In this document: positions 1 to 7,530 of the stretch, piece by piece
How positions within the stretch are numbered: the first letter of the stretch is position 1
Layout: each line of letters begins with the position of its first letter
Assembly: GCF_016724845.1 (NCBI RefSeq)
Contig: NZ_CP068082.1
Location: forward strand, 2,170,001 to 2,234,000
Reading direction: 5' to 3'
DNA: 64,000 bases
DNA from: Sphingobacterium spiritivorum
Lineage (GTDB): Bacteria > Bacteroidota > Bacteroidia > Sphingobacteriales > Sphingobacteriaceae
Translations under genes and position numbers: made by a program
The notes under the pieces: generated by a model
The model's input: the letters and a program-made list of their open reading frames with translations, nothing else
Database searches by the model: none
What the model was told of the DNA's origin: nothing

Positions 1-320
1 CTTTCTTTGGAAAGGCACATGTGGCATATATCCCTAACGGACACATAGTGGGTCTGAGTAAAATACCGAGAGTAGTGGATATCTTTGCAAGACGCCTGCA
101 GGTACAGGAACGTCTTACCAACGAAATCCGGGATTGTATACAGGAGACACTTGGTGCACAAGGTGTGGCAGTAGTGATGGAATGTAAACATATGTGTATG
201 GCGATGCGCGGTGTACAGAAACAAAATTCTGTTACCACGACATCTGCATTTACCGGTGCATTTCAAAACGATGTGACACGGTCCGAATTTTTGAGATTAA
301 TTACCGCCAGTCTGGTTTAA
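1..320 (+). CDS. folE: GTP cyclohydrolase I, C-terminal part (cut by window edge)
   Basis: GTP cyclohydrolase I converts GTP to 7,8-dihydroneopterin triphosphate, the first step of folate/pteridine synthesis in the cytoplasm. The open frame runs in from the left edge; the first readable residues are [13 protein letters not shown], the family's substrate-site strand, followed by [10 protein letters not shown] and [14 protein letters not shown]. The Cys in EC-KHMC is the third zinc ligand. The C-terminus (TRSEFLRLI) is normal, so the gene is complete at this end; the N-terminal half lies outside. Family assignment is firm. Confidence 0.95.
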   Translation, partial: FFGKAHVAYIPNGHIVGLSKIPRVVDIFARRLQVQERLTNEIRDCIQETLGAQGVAVVMECKHMCMAMRGVQKQNSVTTTSAFTGAFQNDVTRSEFLRLITASLV

Positions 321-431
321 TCTAAGAAATCCCCGCTTTTATTAAGAATTCCTAAATCCGGACATTACTTTACTTTGTGACGAACAAAATAATGTAATGT
401 CTTGACTTTTAGCGAAATATGATTTTTTGTT

Positions 432-462
432 TTTGTATTTACAAAAGCCTTATTTACATTTG
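432..462 (+). promoter_or_regulatory. Bacteroidota-type promoter of the O-methyltransferase gene
   Basis: TTTG at 432-435, 19 bases, then TACATTTG at 455-462, a perfect TAnnTTTG -7 element. The start codon is only 5 bases further on, so the transcript would be leaderless or nearly so. Confidence 0.6.
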
Positions 463-467
463 CATCC

Positions 468-1103
468 ATGTATCAGTCAGAAGAACTGTTAAATACGTAC
501 TTAGAACATACTTGTGACGCTGAATCAGCGTTACTAAAAAGGATCAACAGAGAGACCTATTTACGGGAGACTATGCCTCATATGTTGTCCGGTCATTATC
601 AGGGAAGAGTACTCTCTTTTTTGAGTAAAATGGCAAGACCGGGACGCATTTTGGAGATTGGTACATTTACAGGGTATGCGACTCTCTGTCTGGCCGAAGG
701 GCTTGGCAAAGATGGTGAAATCCATACGATTGATATCAATGCAGAGCAGGAAGAACGTGTGCAGGGATATTTTGATGAATCATCATATAAGGAGCAGATC
801 CGGTATCATATCGGGGATGCACTGGAAGTGATAAAAGAGATATCAGGAGATTTTGACCTGATATTTATAGATGCTGACAAAAAGAGAAATCTTCAGTATT
901 ATGAATTACTGGTTGATCGGGTTCCGTCCGGAGGACTTATTATGATCGACAATGTTTTATGGAAGGGAAAAGTGTTGCAGGAGGATCCGGACAATCAAAC
1001 GAAACAAATTCTCGGGTTGAACGAGCAGTTAGCAAAGGATCAACGGGTAGACAAATTAATTCTACCTATTCGGGATGGGCTTTTTGTGTTACGCAAAAAG
1101 TGA
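468..1103 (+). CDS. class I SAM-dependent O-methyltransferase (COMT-like family)
   Basis: Small cytoplasmic methyltransferase of the catechol/caffeoyl-CoA O-methyltransferase type (Methyltransf_3), 211 residues, the usual length. SAM-binding motif I is LEIGTFTGYATLCLAEGL (about residues 62-79), the acidic loop is HTIDIN, and the metal-binding region is DLIFIDADKKRN with IDNVLWKGKV further on, typical of the divalent-metal-dependent enzymes. The natural substrate cannot be told from sequence. It has its own promoter directly upstream and is followed after 22 bases by the glucosaminidase gene, so read-through is possible. Family certain, physiological role unknown. Confidence 0.9.
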   Translation: MYQSEELLNTYLEHTCDAESALLKRINRETYLRETMPHMLSGHYQGRVLSFLSKMARPGRILEIGTFTGYATLCLAEGLGKDGEIHTIDINAEQEERVQGYFDESSYKEQIRYHIGDALEVIKEISGDFDLIFIDADKKRNLQYYELLVDRVPSGGLIMIDNVLWKGKVLQEDPDNQTKQILGLNEQLAKDQRVDKLILPIRDGLFVLRKK

Positions 1104-1125
1104 TTTGTGGACTAAATGATTTATT

Positions 1126-1695
1126 ATGCAAGAAAAAAACTTTAAGAAGGTTCTTCTTGTGTTGTTTTTGTGTTTTTTAAGTATAACTACTTTTGCACAG
1201 AAATTTTCTCCGACATCTTATGTCGAAGAGCACAAGCAGATCGCACAACGTCTGAGCCGCGAACAGGGTGTTCCCGCCTCCGTTATTTTAGCTATTGCTA
1301 TGCATGAAAGTGCAAATGGAAATAGCAAAGTGGCCAAAAACCTGAATAACCATTTCGGAATTAAAGGCAAGAACAATAGCAAGACCATCCGGTCATCCTA
1401 CAAAGGCTATTCTTCAATTTTAGATTCATATCATGACTTCGTTGCCTTATTGAAACGAAGGACTTCCACTCAAAAACTTTTTGACAAATACGACTCAGAC
1501 GATTATCAGCAATGGATAAACGGAATCGCAAGATCAGGATATTCACATAGTAAAAGCTGGAAATCTCAGGTATTGGGTATGATCAAAAGATATGGATTGG
1601 ACGAACTGGACACTCCGGTTTCAGATAATAAATCCCGTATTGCCAACAGATTAGATGCTGATGTTTCACAAGGAACATCCTCAAAATTGAGATAA
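1126..1695 (+). CDS. secreted glucosaminidase-domain (GH73/FlgJ-like) protein
   Basis: Predicted peptidoglycan hydrolase cleaving at N-acetylglucosamine in the periplasm. It has a signal peptide (KKVLLVLFLCFLSITTFAQ) and one GH73 domain covering about residues 35-165. The catalytic Glu is in AIAMHESANGNS; the NHFGIKG motif typical of the family follows. No LysM or other wall-binding module is present, in contrast to the next gene, which carries a paralogous domain. The pair probably arose by duplication. Length 189 residues is normal for the single-domain form. Confidence 0.9.
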   Translation: MQEKNFKKVLLVLFLCFLSITTFAQKFSPTSYVEEHKQIAQRLSREQGVPASVILAIAMHESANGNSKVAKNLNNHFGIKGKNNSKTIRSSYKGYSSILDSYHDFVALLKRRTSTQKLFDKYDSDDYQQWINGIARSGYSHSKSWKSQVLGMIKRYGLDELDTPVSDNKSRIANRLDADVSQGTSSKLR

Positions 1696-1750
1696 GCTTT
1701 TTTTTCAGTATTATTGCATTTTATAACAAGGTAAAACTCTATAGTATTCA

Positions 1751-2596
1751 ATGAAAAAGATTTTCTATTTGTCCATCATGGTTATGCTGGTCGCATCATC
1801 GTGTTCAAGTAAAAGGCACACCGTTTTACAGGGCAAAAATGGAACCTCTGTTTCAAAAGGAAATCAGGGCAGCCAGACTTCCTCCGGCAAAGGAGCCACC
1901 AGTATGTCCGGATTGAGCTATATTGAACGTTATAAAAGTGTCGCTATTTCTGAAATGAATAAATACGGCATTCCGGCCAGTATAAAATTGGCGCAGGCAT
2001 TACTCGAATCCGGAAGCGGCAACAGCTATCTTGCCAGAGAAGCGAATAACCATTTCGGTATCAAGTGTGGCGGCGTATGGAACGGAAGAAGTGTCAACCG
2101 TCCGGATGATAACGAAAATGACTGTTTCCGTGTATATGACAATCCGGATCAGTCTTTTAAAGACCACTCTCAATTTTTATTAAGAAAACGCTACGAGAAA
2201 CTTTTCCTGCTCGATAAGGACGACTATAAAGGTTGGGCAAGAGGGCTGAAATCTGCCGGTTATGCCACCAATCCTCGTTATGCCGAACTCCTGATCGATA
2301 TGATCGAAAGGTATGAACTGTATCGCTACGACCGTTCGGAAACTTATGTAGAAAAAGAAAAACGGGAGGAAGTGGTAGACAAAGTAATAGAACAACGTAT
2401 TGTACAGGAGCCCGCTGCTGTGGTACCTGAACAGATAAAAAGTCCGGTGGCTATGCGCATTCATGAAGTCAAAGCCAAGGAGACATTATATGCACTCAGT
2501 AAAATGTATAATGTTTCTATAGAACAGATAAAACAACTCAATGGATTGACTGCAGATGATGTTTCTATAGGACAATTGCTTGTGATTTCAAAATAA
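1751..2596 (+). CDS. glucosaminidase lipoprotein with C-terminal LysM domain
   Basis: Predicted peptidoglycan glucosaminidase anchored as a lipoprotein: the N-terminus ends in a lipobox LVASSC. After a Ser/Gly-rich linker comes a GH73 domain (about residues 55-200) with catalytic Glu in AQALLESGSGNS and the NHFGIKCGG motif, then a basic linker and a LysM repeat at the C-terminus (VKAKETLYALSKMYNVSIEQ...LNGL). LysM binds glycan chains. It lies 55 bases after the single-domain paralogue and is probably co-transcribed with it. Activity is inferred from the intact motifs. Confidence 0.92.
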   Translation: MKKIFYLSIMVMLVASSCSSKRHTVLQGKNGTSVSKGNQGSQTSSGKGATSMSGLSYIERYKSVAISEMNKYGIPASIKLAQALLESGSGNSYLAREANNHFGIKCGGVWNGRSVNRPDDNENDCFRVYDNPDQSFKDHSQFLLRKRYEKLFLLDKDDYKGWARGLKSAGYATNPRYAELLIDMIERYELYRYDRSETYVEKEKREEVVDKVIEQRIVQEPAAVVPEQIKSPVAMRIHEVKAKETLYALSKMYNVSIEQIKQLNGLTADDVSIGQLLVISK

Positions 2597-2660
2597 TTCA
2601 CAAACAGTGAAAAGTTGTTAAATATTTCACAATTAGCGTTCGATAATGTAGTTTTACCAT

Positions 2661-3425
2661 GTGAGAACGCGCCTTTATATTCTTTTTTTTATTTTATTTC
2701 TCGGGAAAATCAACCCTCTTTTTGCGCAAAAACAAATAGAAGGAATAGTTTTTGATATGGACACCAAGCAAAGGATTGCGAAGGTGAATATCAGGAATGT
2801 ATCCAGCGGTGGCGAGGTTTTTAATAATTCCAAAGGAGAGTTTCAGATCAAAGCCAAAAAGGGAGATGTACTTATAGCGTCCTCTAAAGGGTTTCACGGA
2901 GATACTGTAAAAGTAGAAGACAGTCCGGTAATCCTGTTCTATCTGAAGCGGGCCACAATTTATCTGCAGGAGGTCACTGTCAAAGGCAGGAAGACACCTG
3001 AAGAGATTCTGCAACAGGAGCGGGAAAATTATAATAAGGCGTATCGCCTGGCTGATCCGGGCAGTGTATTTTCAGTAGGACCTACCGGAGCGGGTGTAAG
3101 TATCAATGCGATTTACAGCCTTTTCAGCAGAGAAGTAAAGAATGCAAAGCGGTTGACACGCCTCATTGAAAACGATTATAAAGAGAATATGATCGATTAC
3201 AAATTTACAGAAGCATTGGTTGTAAAGGTTACAGGTCTTAAGGATGAACGGTTGAAGGATTTTATGATACAGTACCGGCCATCATATTTTTTTGTAATTT
3301 CGGCAACAGAATATCAGATGACAACCTATATTCAGTCAAGTTATGAACAGTATATAAGCAATCCTGCATTAAAACGCTTACCTTTGCTGCCGGACATAAC
3401 ATTAGATATAAAACCCTATAAATAA
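2661..3425 (+). CDS. secreted carboxypeptidase-regulatory-like domain protein
   Basis: Signal peptide (ends LFAQ) followed by a CarboxypepD_reg-like beta-sandwich at about residues 25-105 (IEGIVFDMDTKQRIAKVNI...GEFQIKAKKGD...), ending in LQEVTVKG, which resembles the junction before a TonB plug. No plug or barrel follows: the remaining 150 residues are of no known family. It starts with GTG; no ATG fits the signal peptide. Such proteins are common in Bacteroidota periplasm and their role is undefined. It sits in a same-strand run with wall-hydrolase genes and touches the DUF3078 gene that follows. Confidence 0.75.
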   Translation: MRTRLYILFFILFLGKINPLFAQKQIEGIVFDMDTKQRIAKVNIRNVSSGGEVFNNSKGEFQIKAKKGDVLIASSKGFHGDTVKVEDSPVILFYLKRATIYLQEVTVKGRKTPEEILQQERENYNKAYRLADPGSVFSVGPTGAGVSINAIYSLFSREVKNAKRLTRLIENDYKENMIDYKFTEALVVKVTGLKDERLKDFMIQYRPSYFFVISATEYQMTTYIQSSYEQYISNPALKRLPLLPDITLDIKPYK

Positions 3426-3446
3426 TTGTTTAACAAAACAGCTATT

Positions 3447-4490
3447 ATGAAAATAAAAAACTACGCTTTTCTTCTATTGATGGGCCTGCTTTTCAAAACA
3501 GCCCATGCTCAGGTTGATTTAAAAGATCTTCGGGCAAAACCGGACTCTATTACAAATAATCAGGATAAGCAAAAGTTGAATATAAAACCAATCAATGTTC
3601 CTATTCCTAAACTAGCACTGGAAGTAGATTATTGGAAACATTGGAGCCGGTTTGGGGTTAACGCGAATCAGGCTTCATTCAGTGATAGCTGGAAAGGCGG
3701 GGGGGTCAATTCATTAGCTCTGGGGCTAAACGCCTGGCATAAATCCGAATTTAATAAGGATGATTTTAACTTTATTACGGAGGTAGATCTGCGGTATGGT
3801 AAAGTGAAGAATAAGGATCAAATGGCCAAAAAGAATAATGACCGTATTTTCTGGGATAACAAACTGTCTTATAAATTATCGAAAAGCTGGTCACTCTTTA
3901 CTTCCTTAACTTTTGAATCACAATTTGACGTCGGTTATACGTATGAAACCAAAGATGGAGTAGAGCGGATAAAAGAAACCGTTTCAGCATTTATGGCTCC
4001 GGGTTATGTTACCGAATCTTTCGGTTTGGAGTATAAGCCTGACAATACATTTTCCGTACGATTTGGTACAGGTACTGCCCGTCAGACTTTTGTTTTGGAC
4101 GATCGTATCAAACCGCTGACAATAGAACAATACGCCATTAAGTATCCCGGACAAACAATCACTAAGGATCAGGAGAAATATGGTGTTAAGGCCGGAAAAA
4201 CCTTTAAAAATGATCTCGCCTTTCAGGTAACAGCGAACCTGGATAAGAATCTGTCGAAGAATCTTAATCTGAAGAGTCGTTACAACCTGTTTGCGAATTA
4301 TGAAAAAATAGGTGATCCCAGTCATCGTTTAGATGTATGGCTGACAGCTAAGATCACACGATTAGTGAATGTTAATTTAAACGGGATAATGCTGTATGAC
4401 AGCGATGATGTTACTCCTGAAAATCCGAAAGCGAAATTGCAGTTCTCCGAATCTCTGGCTTTAGGTCTTACATTTAATTTGCCGAGGTAA
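3447..4490 (+). CDS. DUF3078 domain-containing outer-membrane-type protein
   Basis: Signal peptide MKIKNYAFLLLMGLLFKTAHAQ, then a DUF3078-like region beginning WKHWSRFGVNANQASFSDSWKGGG and an alternating beta-strand pattern to the C-terminal aromatic/Arg end, suggesting an outer-membrane barrel. Function of DUF3078 is unknown. I chose ATG 3447 because it begins the signal peptide; a TTG at 3426 would add seven unlikely residues. The stop codon overlaps the start of the amidase gene (TAATG), so the two are probably translated in a coupled way. Confidence 0.8.
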   Translation: MKIKNYAFLLLMGLLFKTAHAQVDLKDLRAKPDSITNNQDKQKLNIKPINVPIPKLALEVDYWKHWSRFGVNANQASFSDSWKGGGVNSLALGLNAWHKSEFNKDDFNFITEVDLRYGKVKNKDQMAKKNNDRIFWDNKLSYKLSKSWSLFTSLTFESQFDVGYTYETKDGVERIKETVSAFMAPGYVTESFGLEYKPDNTFSVRFGTGTARQTFVLDDRIKPLTIEQYAIKYPGQTITKDQEKYGVKAGKTFKNDLAFQVTANLDKNLSKNLNLKSRYNLFANYEKIGDPSHRLDVWLTAKITRLVNVNLNGIMLYDSDDVTPENPKAKLQFSESLALGLTFNLPR

Positions 4491-5383
4491 TGAAAGCAGG
4501 CATACAGGCCGTATTTGGAGTTTTAGTAGTGGTGATAGGGTTTTCAGCTTGTAAAACGAATCAATATGCCAGGACGAATAAGCAGTATCATAATCAGGTA
4601 AAAGAGATTGCCTCTACACTGACTGCTGAGCTTCCGCAACCAAGCGGCGCAAAAGAAACGGCAGACAGCGCTATTCCCGAAGTAAAAGCTGTGGATAAAG
4701 TGGCCGATCTGCAGCAAAAAGGAATGCGTAAGGATCTGGATTGGGTAGGAGCAATTCATTTTGACATCCGTAAACCCAATTATGTAATTATCCATCATAC
4801 TGCTCAGGACAGCCTCAAACAGACGCTCCGCACATTTACACTCGAGCATACGAAAGTGAGTGCACATTATCTGATCGGAAAGAAAGGTGAGGTTTACCAG
4901 TTGCTCAATGATTATCTAAGAGGATGGCATGCAGGAGCAAGCAAATGGGGATCAGTTACTGATATGAATTCGGTTTCTCTGGGAATCGAACTGGATAATA
5001 ATGGCAGAGAACCATTTTCCGATGTACAGATCAATGCCTTGCTAACCTTACTGGATACACTAAAGACAAATTACGATATACCTACCGCCAACTTTATCGG
5101 TCATGGAGATATTGCTCCTACCCGCAAAAATGATCCAAGTATATTTTTTCCGTGGAAGAAGCTTGCTGAGCGGGGATTTGGACTCTGGTATGATGAACGC
5201 ACACTCATGACCCCTCCTGAATATTTCAACCCTGTAGATGCGCTTAAAATAATCGGATACGATACCCGTAATTTATCTGCAGCTATCGTAGCATTCAAAC
5301 GAAAGTTTATTGTGAATGACCTCAGACCGGAGCTTACCCTGTATGACAAGAGTGTGTTGTATAATCTATACCTTAAATATTAA
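4490..5383 (+). CDS. N-acetylmuramoyl-L-alanine amidase (Amidase_2), lipoprotein
   Basis: Zinc amidase that cuts the bond between N-acetylmuramic acid and L-alanine of peptidoglycan. It has a lipobox (GFSAC) near residue 20, a linker, then an Amidase_2/PGRP domain (about residues 95-240). Visible ligands: HHT after YVIIH, and GHGDIAPTRKNDPS near the end of the domain; HAGASKWG and LGIELDNNG are family motifs. A further 50 C-terminal residues resemble the peptidoglycan-binding tail of AmiD-like enzymes. Start overlaps the previous stop by one base. Confidence 0.9.
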   Translation: MKAGIQAVFGVLVVVIGFSACKTNQYARTNKQYHNQVKEIASTLTAELPQPSGAKETADSAIPEVKAVDKVADLQQKGMRKDLDWVGAIHFDIRKPNYVIIHHTAQDSLKQTLRTFTLEHTKVSAHYLIGKKGEVYQLLNDYLRGWHAGASKWGSVTDMNSVSLGIELDNNGREPFSDVQINALLTLLDTLKTNYDIPTANFIGHGDIAPTRKNDPSIFFPWKKLAERGFGLWYDERTLMTPPEYFNPVDALKIIGYDTRNLSAAIVAFKRKFIVNDLRPELTLYDKSVLYNLYLKY

Positions 5384-5501
5384 GCCAGGTCGAAAGCATC
5401 ATCCTCTTCAGAAGGCCGATGTGTAATAGATTTATAATTCGGCTGTAGATTTACAGGATTTTCTTATTGTTGGAGACTTTACAGATCGTTGAGTAACCCT
5501 A

Positions 5502-7214
5502 TTACAGTTTTCCGCCGGCTAAATTCTCCGTTTTTCGGGGTAATATTTGCTGCAGGATAAGTCCTATGATGACCACAAGTGCGCAGCCGATAAGATTGAG
5601 CCAAAGGAAAGCGACAACATCCATTTTCCATATCGCTACAATAATGATTTCCGATATCACTGCTGCCCAGAAGACCGCCCTTCCTCCTATCCTTTTTACG
5701 TAGAAAGCCACTATAAAAATACCTAATATTGTTCCATAGAACAGGGATCCGAGTATATTGACTGCTTCCAGTAAATTGCCAAGCTGACTGGCGTAGAGCG
5801 CGATGAGTATGGTAAATATGCCCCAGGCAAATGTGATCAGTCTGGATGCATTGAGATAACCCTGATCAGAGGCGTCTTTGTTCATAAATCGCTTATAGAT
5901 ATCCACGATAGTCGTAGATGCCAGAGAGTTAATCGCACTGGCTGTTGCGCCCATAGACGCTAGGAATATAATCGCCACCAGCAATCCGATAAGACCTTTA
6001 GGGAATGTGGTAGTTATAAAGGATAAAAACACATAGTTGTTATCATTCACTTCCGCTTTACCGTCATTCTTTTTGATCAGCGCAATCACATTATCCCTGA
6101 CGCCCTGTACCTGTTTATTTGATTGTTCAAGCTTCAGGCGGGCATCTTCTATTGCTTTATCATTATTTTTGTCCAGTGCTGTTGTCAACTCATTGATGAC
6201 CGCCTGTTTCTCCGTGTACAGTTGTACGTGTTGTTGTTCAAGAGCATTGTATTCATCTTTATATGTACTGCTCTGTAACTTCTGAATTTCTTGCTGATTG
6301 AAAAATACCGGAGGAGTATGATATTGATAGTAGGCAAATACAAGTACGCCGATCAATAGAATGGCAAACTGCATCGGAACTTTCAGTAATCCGTTCATCA
6401 AAAGTCCCAACCGGCTATCCCGGATAGATGAGCTGGTGAGATAACGCCCCACCTGACTTTGATCTGTCCCGAAATAAGACAACTGAAGAAAAAAACCACC
6501 GATCAGCCCTGTCCATACTGTATATTGATTGTTGGGGTCAAATGTAAAATCAATGGCATTTGTTTTTCCGGATTTTCCGGCAATGTGAAGCGCTTTACTA
6601 AAGCCGATATCTTCAGGTAATAAATGCACAACCATAAAACCGGCTACCAGAAGTCCGCCAAATATGATACTCATTTGCAGTGCCTGCGTATATGAGACAG
6701 CTTTGGTTCCGCCATATACTGTATAAAGTACGACCAGACTACCGATAAACAGTGTAGTATAGGTAACATCTACATGAAGGATAGTCGATAATATAATAGA
6801 AGGCGCAAAGATGGTAATACCCGTAGATATACCACGTTGTATCAAAAATAGAATGGCTGTAAGGGCACGTGTCTTGATGTCAAATCTTTTCTCCAGAAAT
6901 TCGTATGCTGTAAATACACGTAAACGATGAAAGATCGGGACAAATGTAATACAGAGCACAATCATTGCGAGTGGTAACCCAAAGTAGAACTGTACAAAGC
7001 TCATTCCGGAGGAGTAAGCTAAGCCCGGAGCTGAAAGGAAAGTGATCGCGCTGGCTTGAGTCGCCATTACAGATAGCCCCACGTTATACCATGGCATAGA
7101 GCGGTTTCCCAGCAGGTAGCCGTCTATATTGCGTATGCCTCTGCTTTTGTATATGCCGTAGCAGATAATAAGCAGAAGGGTTAGAAAGAGTACGGTCCAG
7201 TCGATCGCACTCAT
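5502..7214 (-). CDS. sodium:solute symporter family protein
   Basis: Inner-membrane SSS-family transporter, 570 residues and about 13 hydrophobic segments. Typical signatures are SVMATQASAITFLSAPGLAYSSG (sodium-site helix) and ASAINSLASTTIVDIYKRF. The substrate is not readable from sequence. An odd feature is a hydrophilic, coiled-coil-like insert at about residues 305-390, rich in Glu, Lys, Gln and Asn, between two transmembrane helices. Its ATG overlaps the TGA of the 39-residue gene upstream (ATGA), so translation is likely coupled. It converges on the amidase gene. Confidence 0.92.
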   Translation of the reverse strand: MSAIDWTVLFLTLLLIICYGIYKSRGIRNIDGYLLGNRSMPWYNVGLSVMATQASAITFLSAPGLAYSSGMSFVQFYFGLPLAMIVLCITFVPIFHRLRVFTAYEFLEKRFDIKTRALTAILFLIQRGISTGITIFAPSIILSTILHVDVTYTTLFIGSLVVLYTVYGGTKAVSYTQALQMSIIFGGLLVAGFMVVHLLPEDIGFSKALHIAGKSGKTNAIDFTFDPNNQYTVWTGLIGGFFLQLSYFGTDQSQVGRYLTSSSIRDSRLGLLMNGLLKVPMQFAILLIGVLVFAYYQYHTPPVFFNQQEIQKLQSSTYKDEYNALEQQHVQLYTEKQAVINELTTALDKNNDKAIEDARLKLEQSNKQVQGVRDNVIALIKKNDGKAEVNDNNYVFLSFITTTFPKGLIGLLVAIIFLASMGATASAINSLASTTIVDIYKRFMNKDASDQGYLNASRLITFAWGIFTILIALYASQLGNLLEAVNILGSLFYGTILGIFIVAFYVKRIGGRAVFWAAVISEIIIVAIWKMDVVAFLWLNLIGCALVVIIGLILQQILPRKTENLAGGKL

Positions 7215-7330
7215 GAGAAATACAGTGTAAATCCGTAAAGAAACAGAATAAAAAGCGCTAGCCAGAGAACAACTAAAATATAAAACTGCCTCCAGCTACG
7301 CACAAAAGGGGGTAAACCCCTATCTGTCAT
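7211..7330 (-). CDS. 39-residue single-pass membrane protein, partner of the symporter
   Basis: Small open frame read by eye: starts MTDRGLPPFVRSWRQFY, continues with one strong hydrophobic helix (ILVVLWLALFILFLYG) and ends FTLYFS. Its ATG lies inside the end of the upstream 67-residue gene (11-base overlap), and its TGA overlaps the ATG of the symporter gene. Overlap at both ends leaves no non-coding space and strongly supports a real gene. A short basic N-terminus (R, R, R, W) before one helix fits a cytoplasm-in small subunit. Small accessory subunits are known for some SSS transporters; a role here is inference. Confidence 0.8.
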   Translation of the reverse strand: MTDRGLPPFVRSWRQFYILVVLWLALFILFLYGFTLYFS

Positions 7331-7523
7331 GTGGTTTTCCTTTTAGAAGAAAACTGATAAAAATGACTGCAAAAATAAAGCCTCCGATTGCTCCACCGAT
7401 CGCACCAAGAATGGATAGATTCCAGGCTAGAACAGTCAGTGCGCCAAAAATTACCCCAATTAGAATAATCAATCCAGGAACATTCAAGGCAGTTTCTTCT
7501 GTATTTTCGATGTGGTTTTCCAT
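7320..7523 (-). CDS. small two-helix glycine-rich membrane protein
   Basis: 67 residues with an acidic N-terminus (MENHIENTEETAL) and two hydrophobic stretches (VPGLIILIGVIFGALTVLAW and IGGAIGGFIFAVIFISFLL) separated by a short glycine-rich turn, ending in a basic tail (KGKPHDR). No family recognised. It lies 7 bases after the PIG-L gene and overlaps the 39-residue gene, so it belongs to the same transcript as the symporter. Confidence 0.7.
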   Translation of the reverse strand: MENHIENTEETALNVPGLIILIGVIFGALTVLAWNLSILGAIGGAIGGFIFAVIFISFLLKGKPHDR

Positions 7524-7530
7524 TTTTAAT

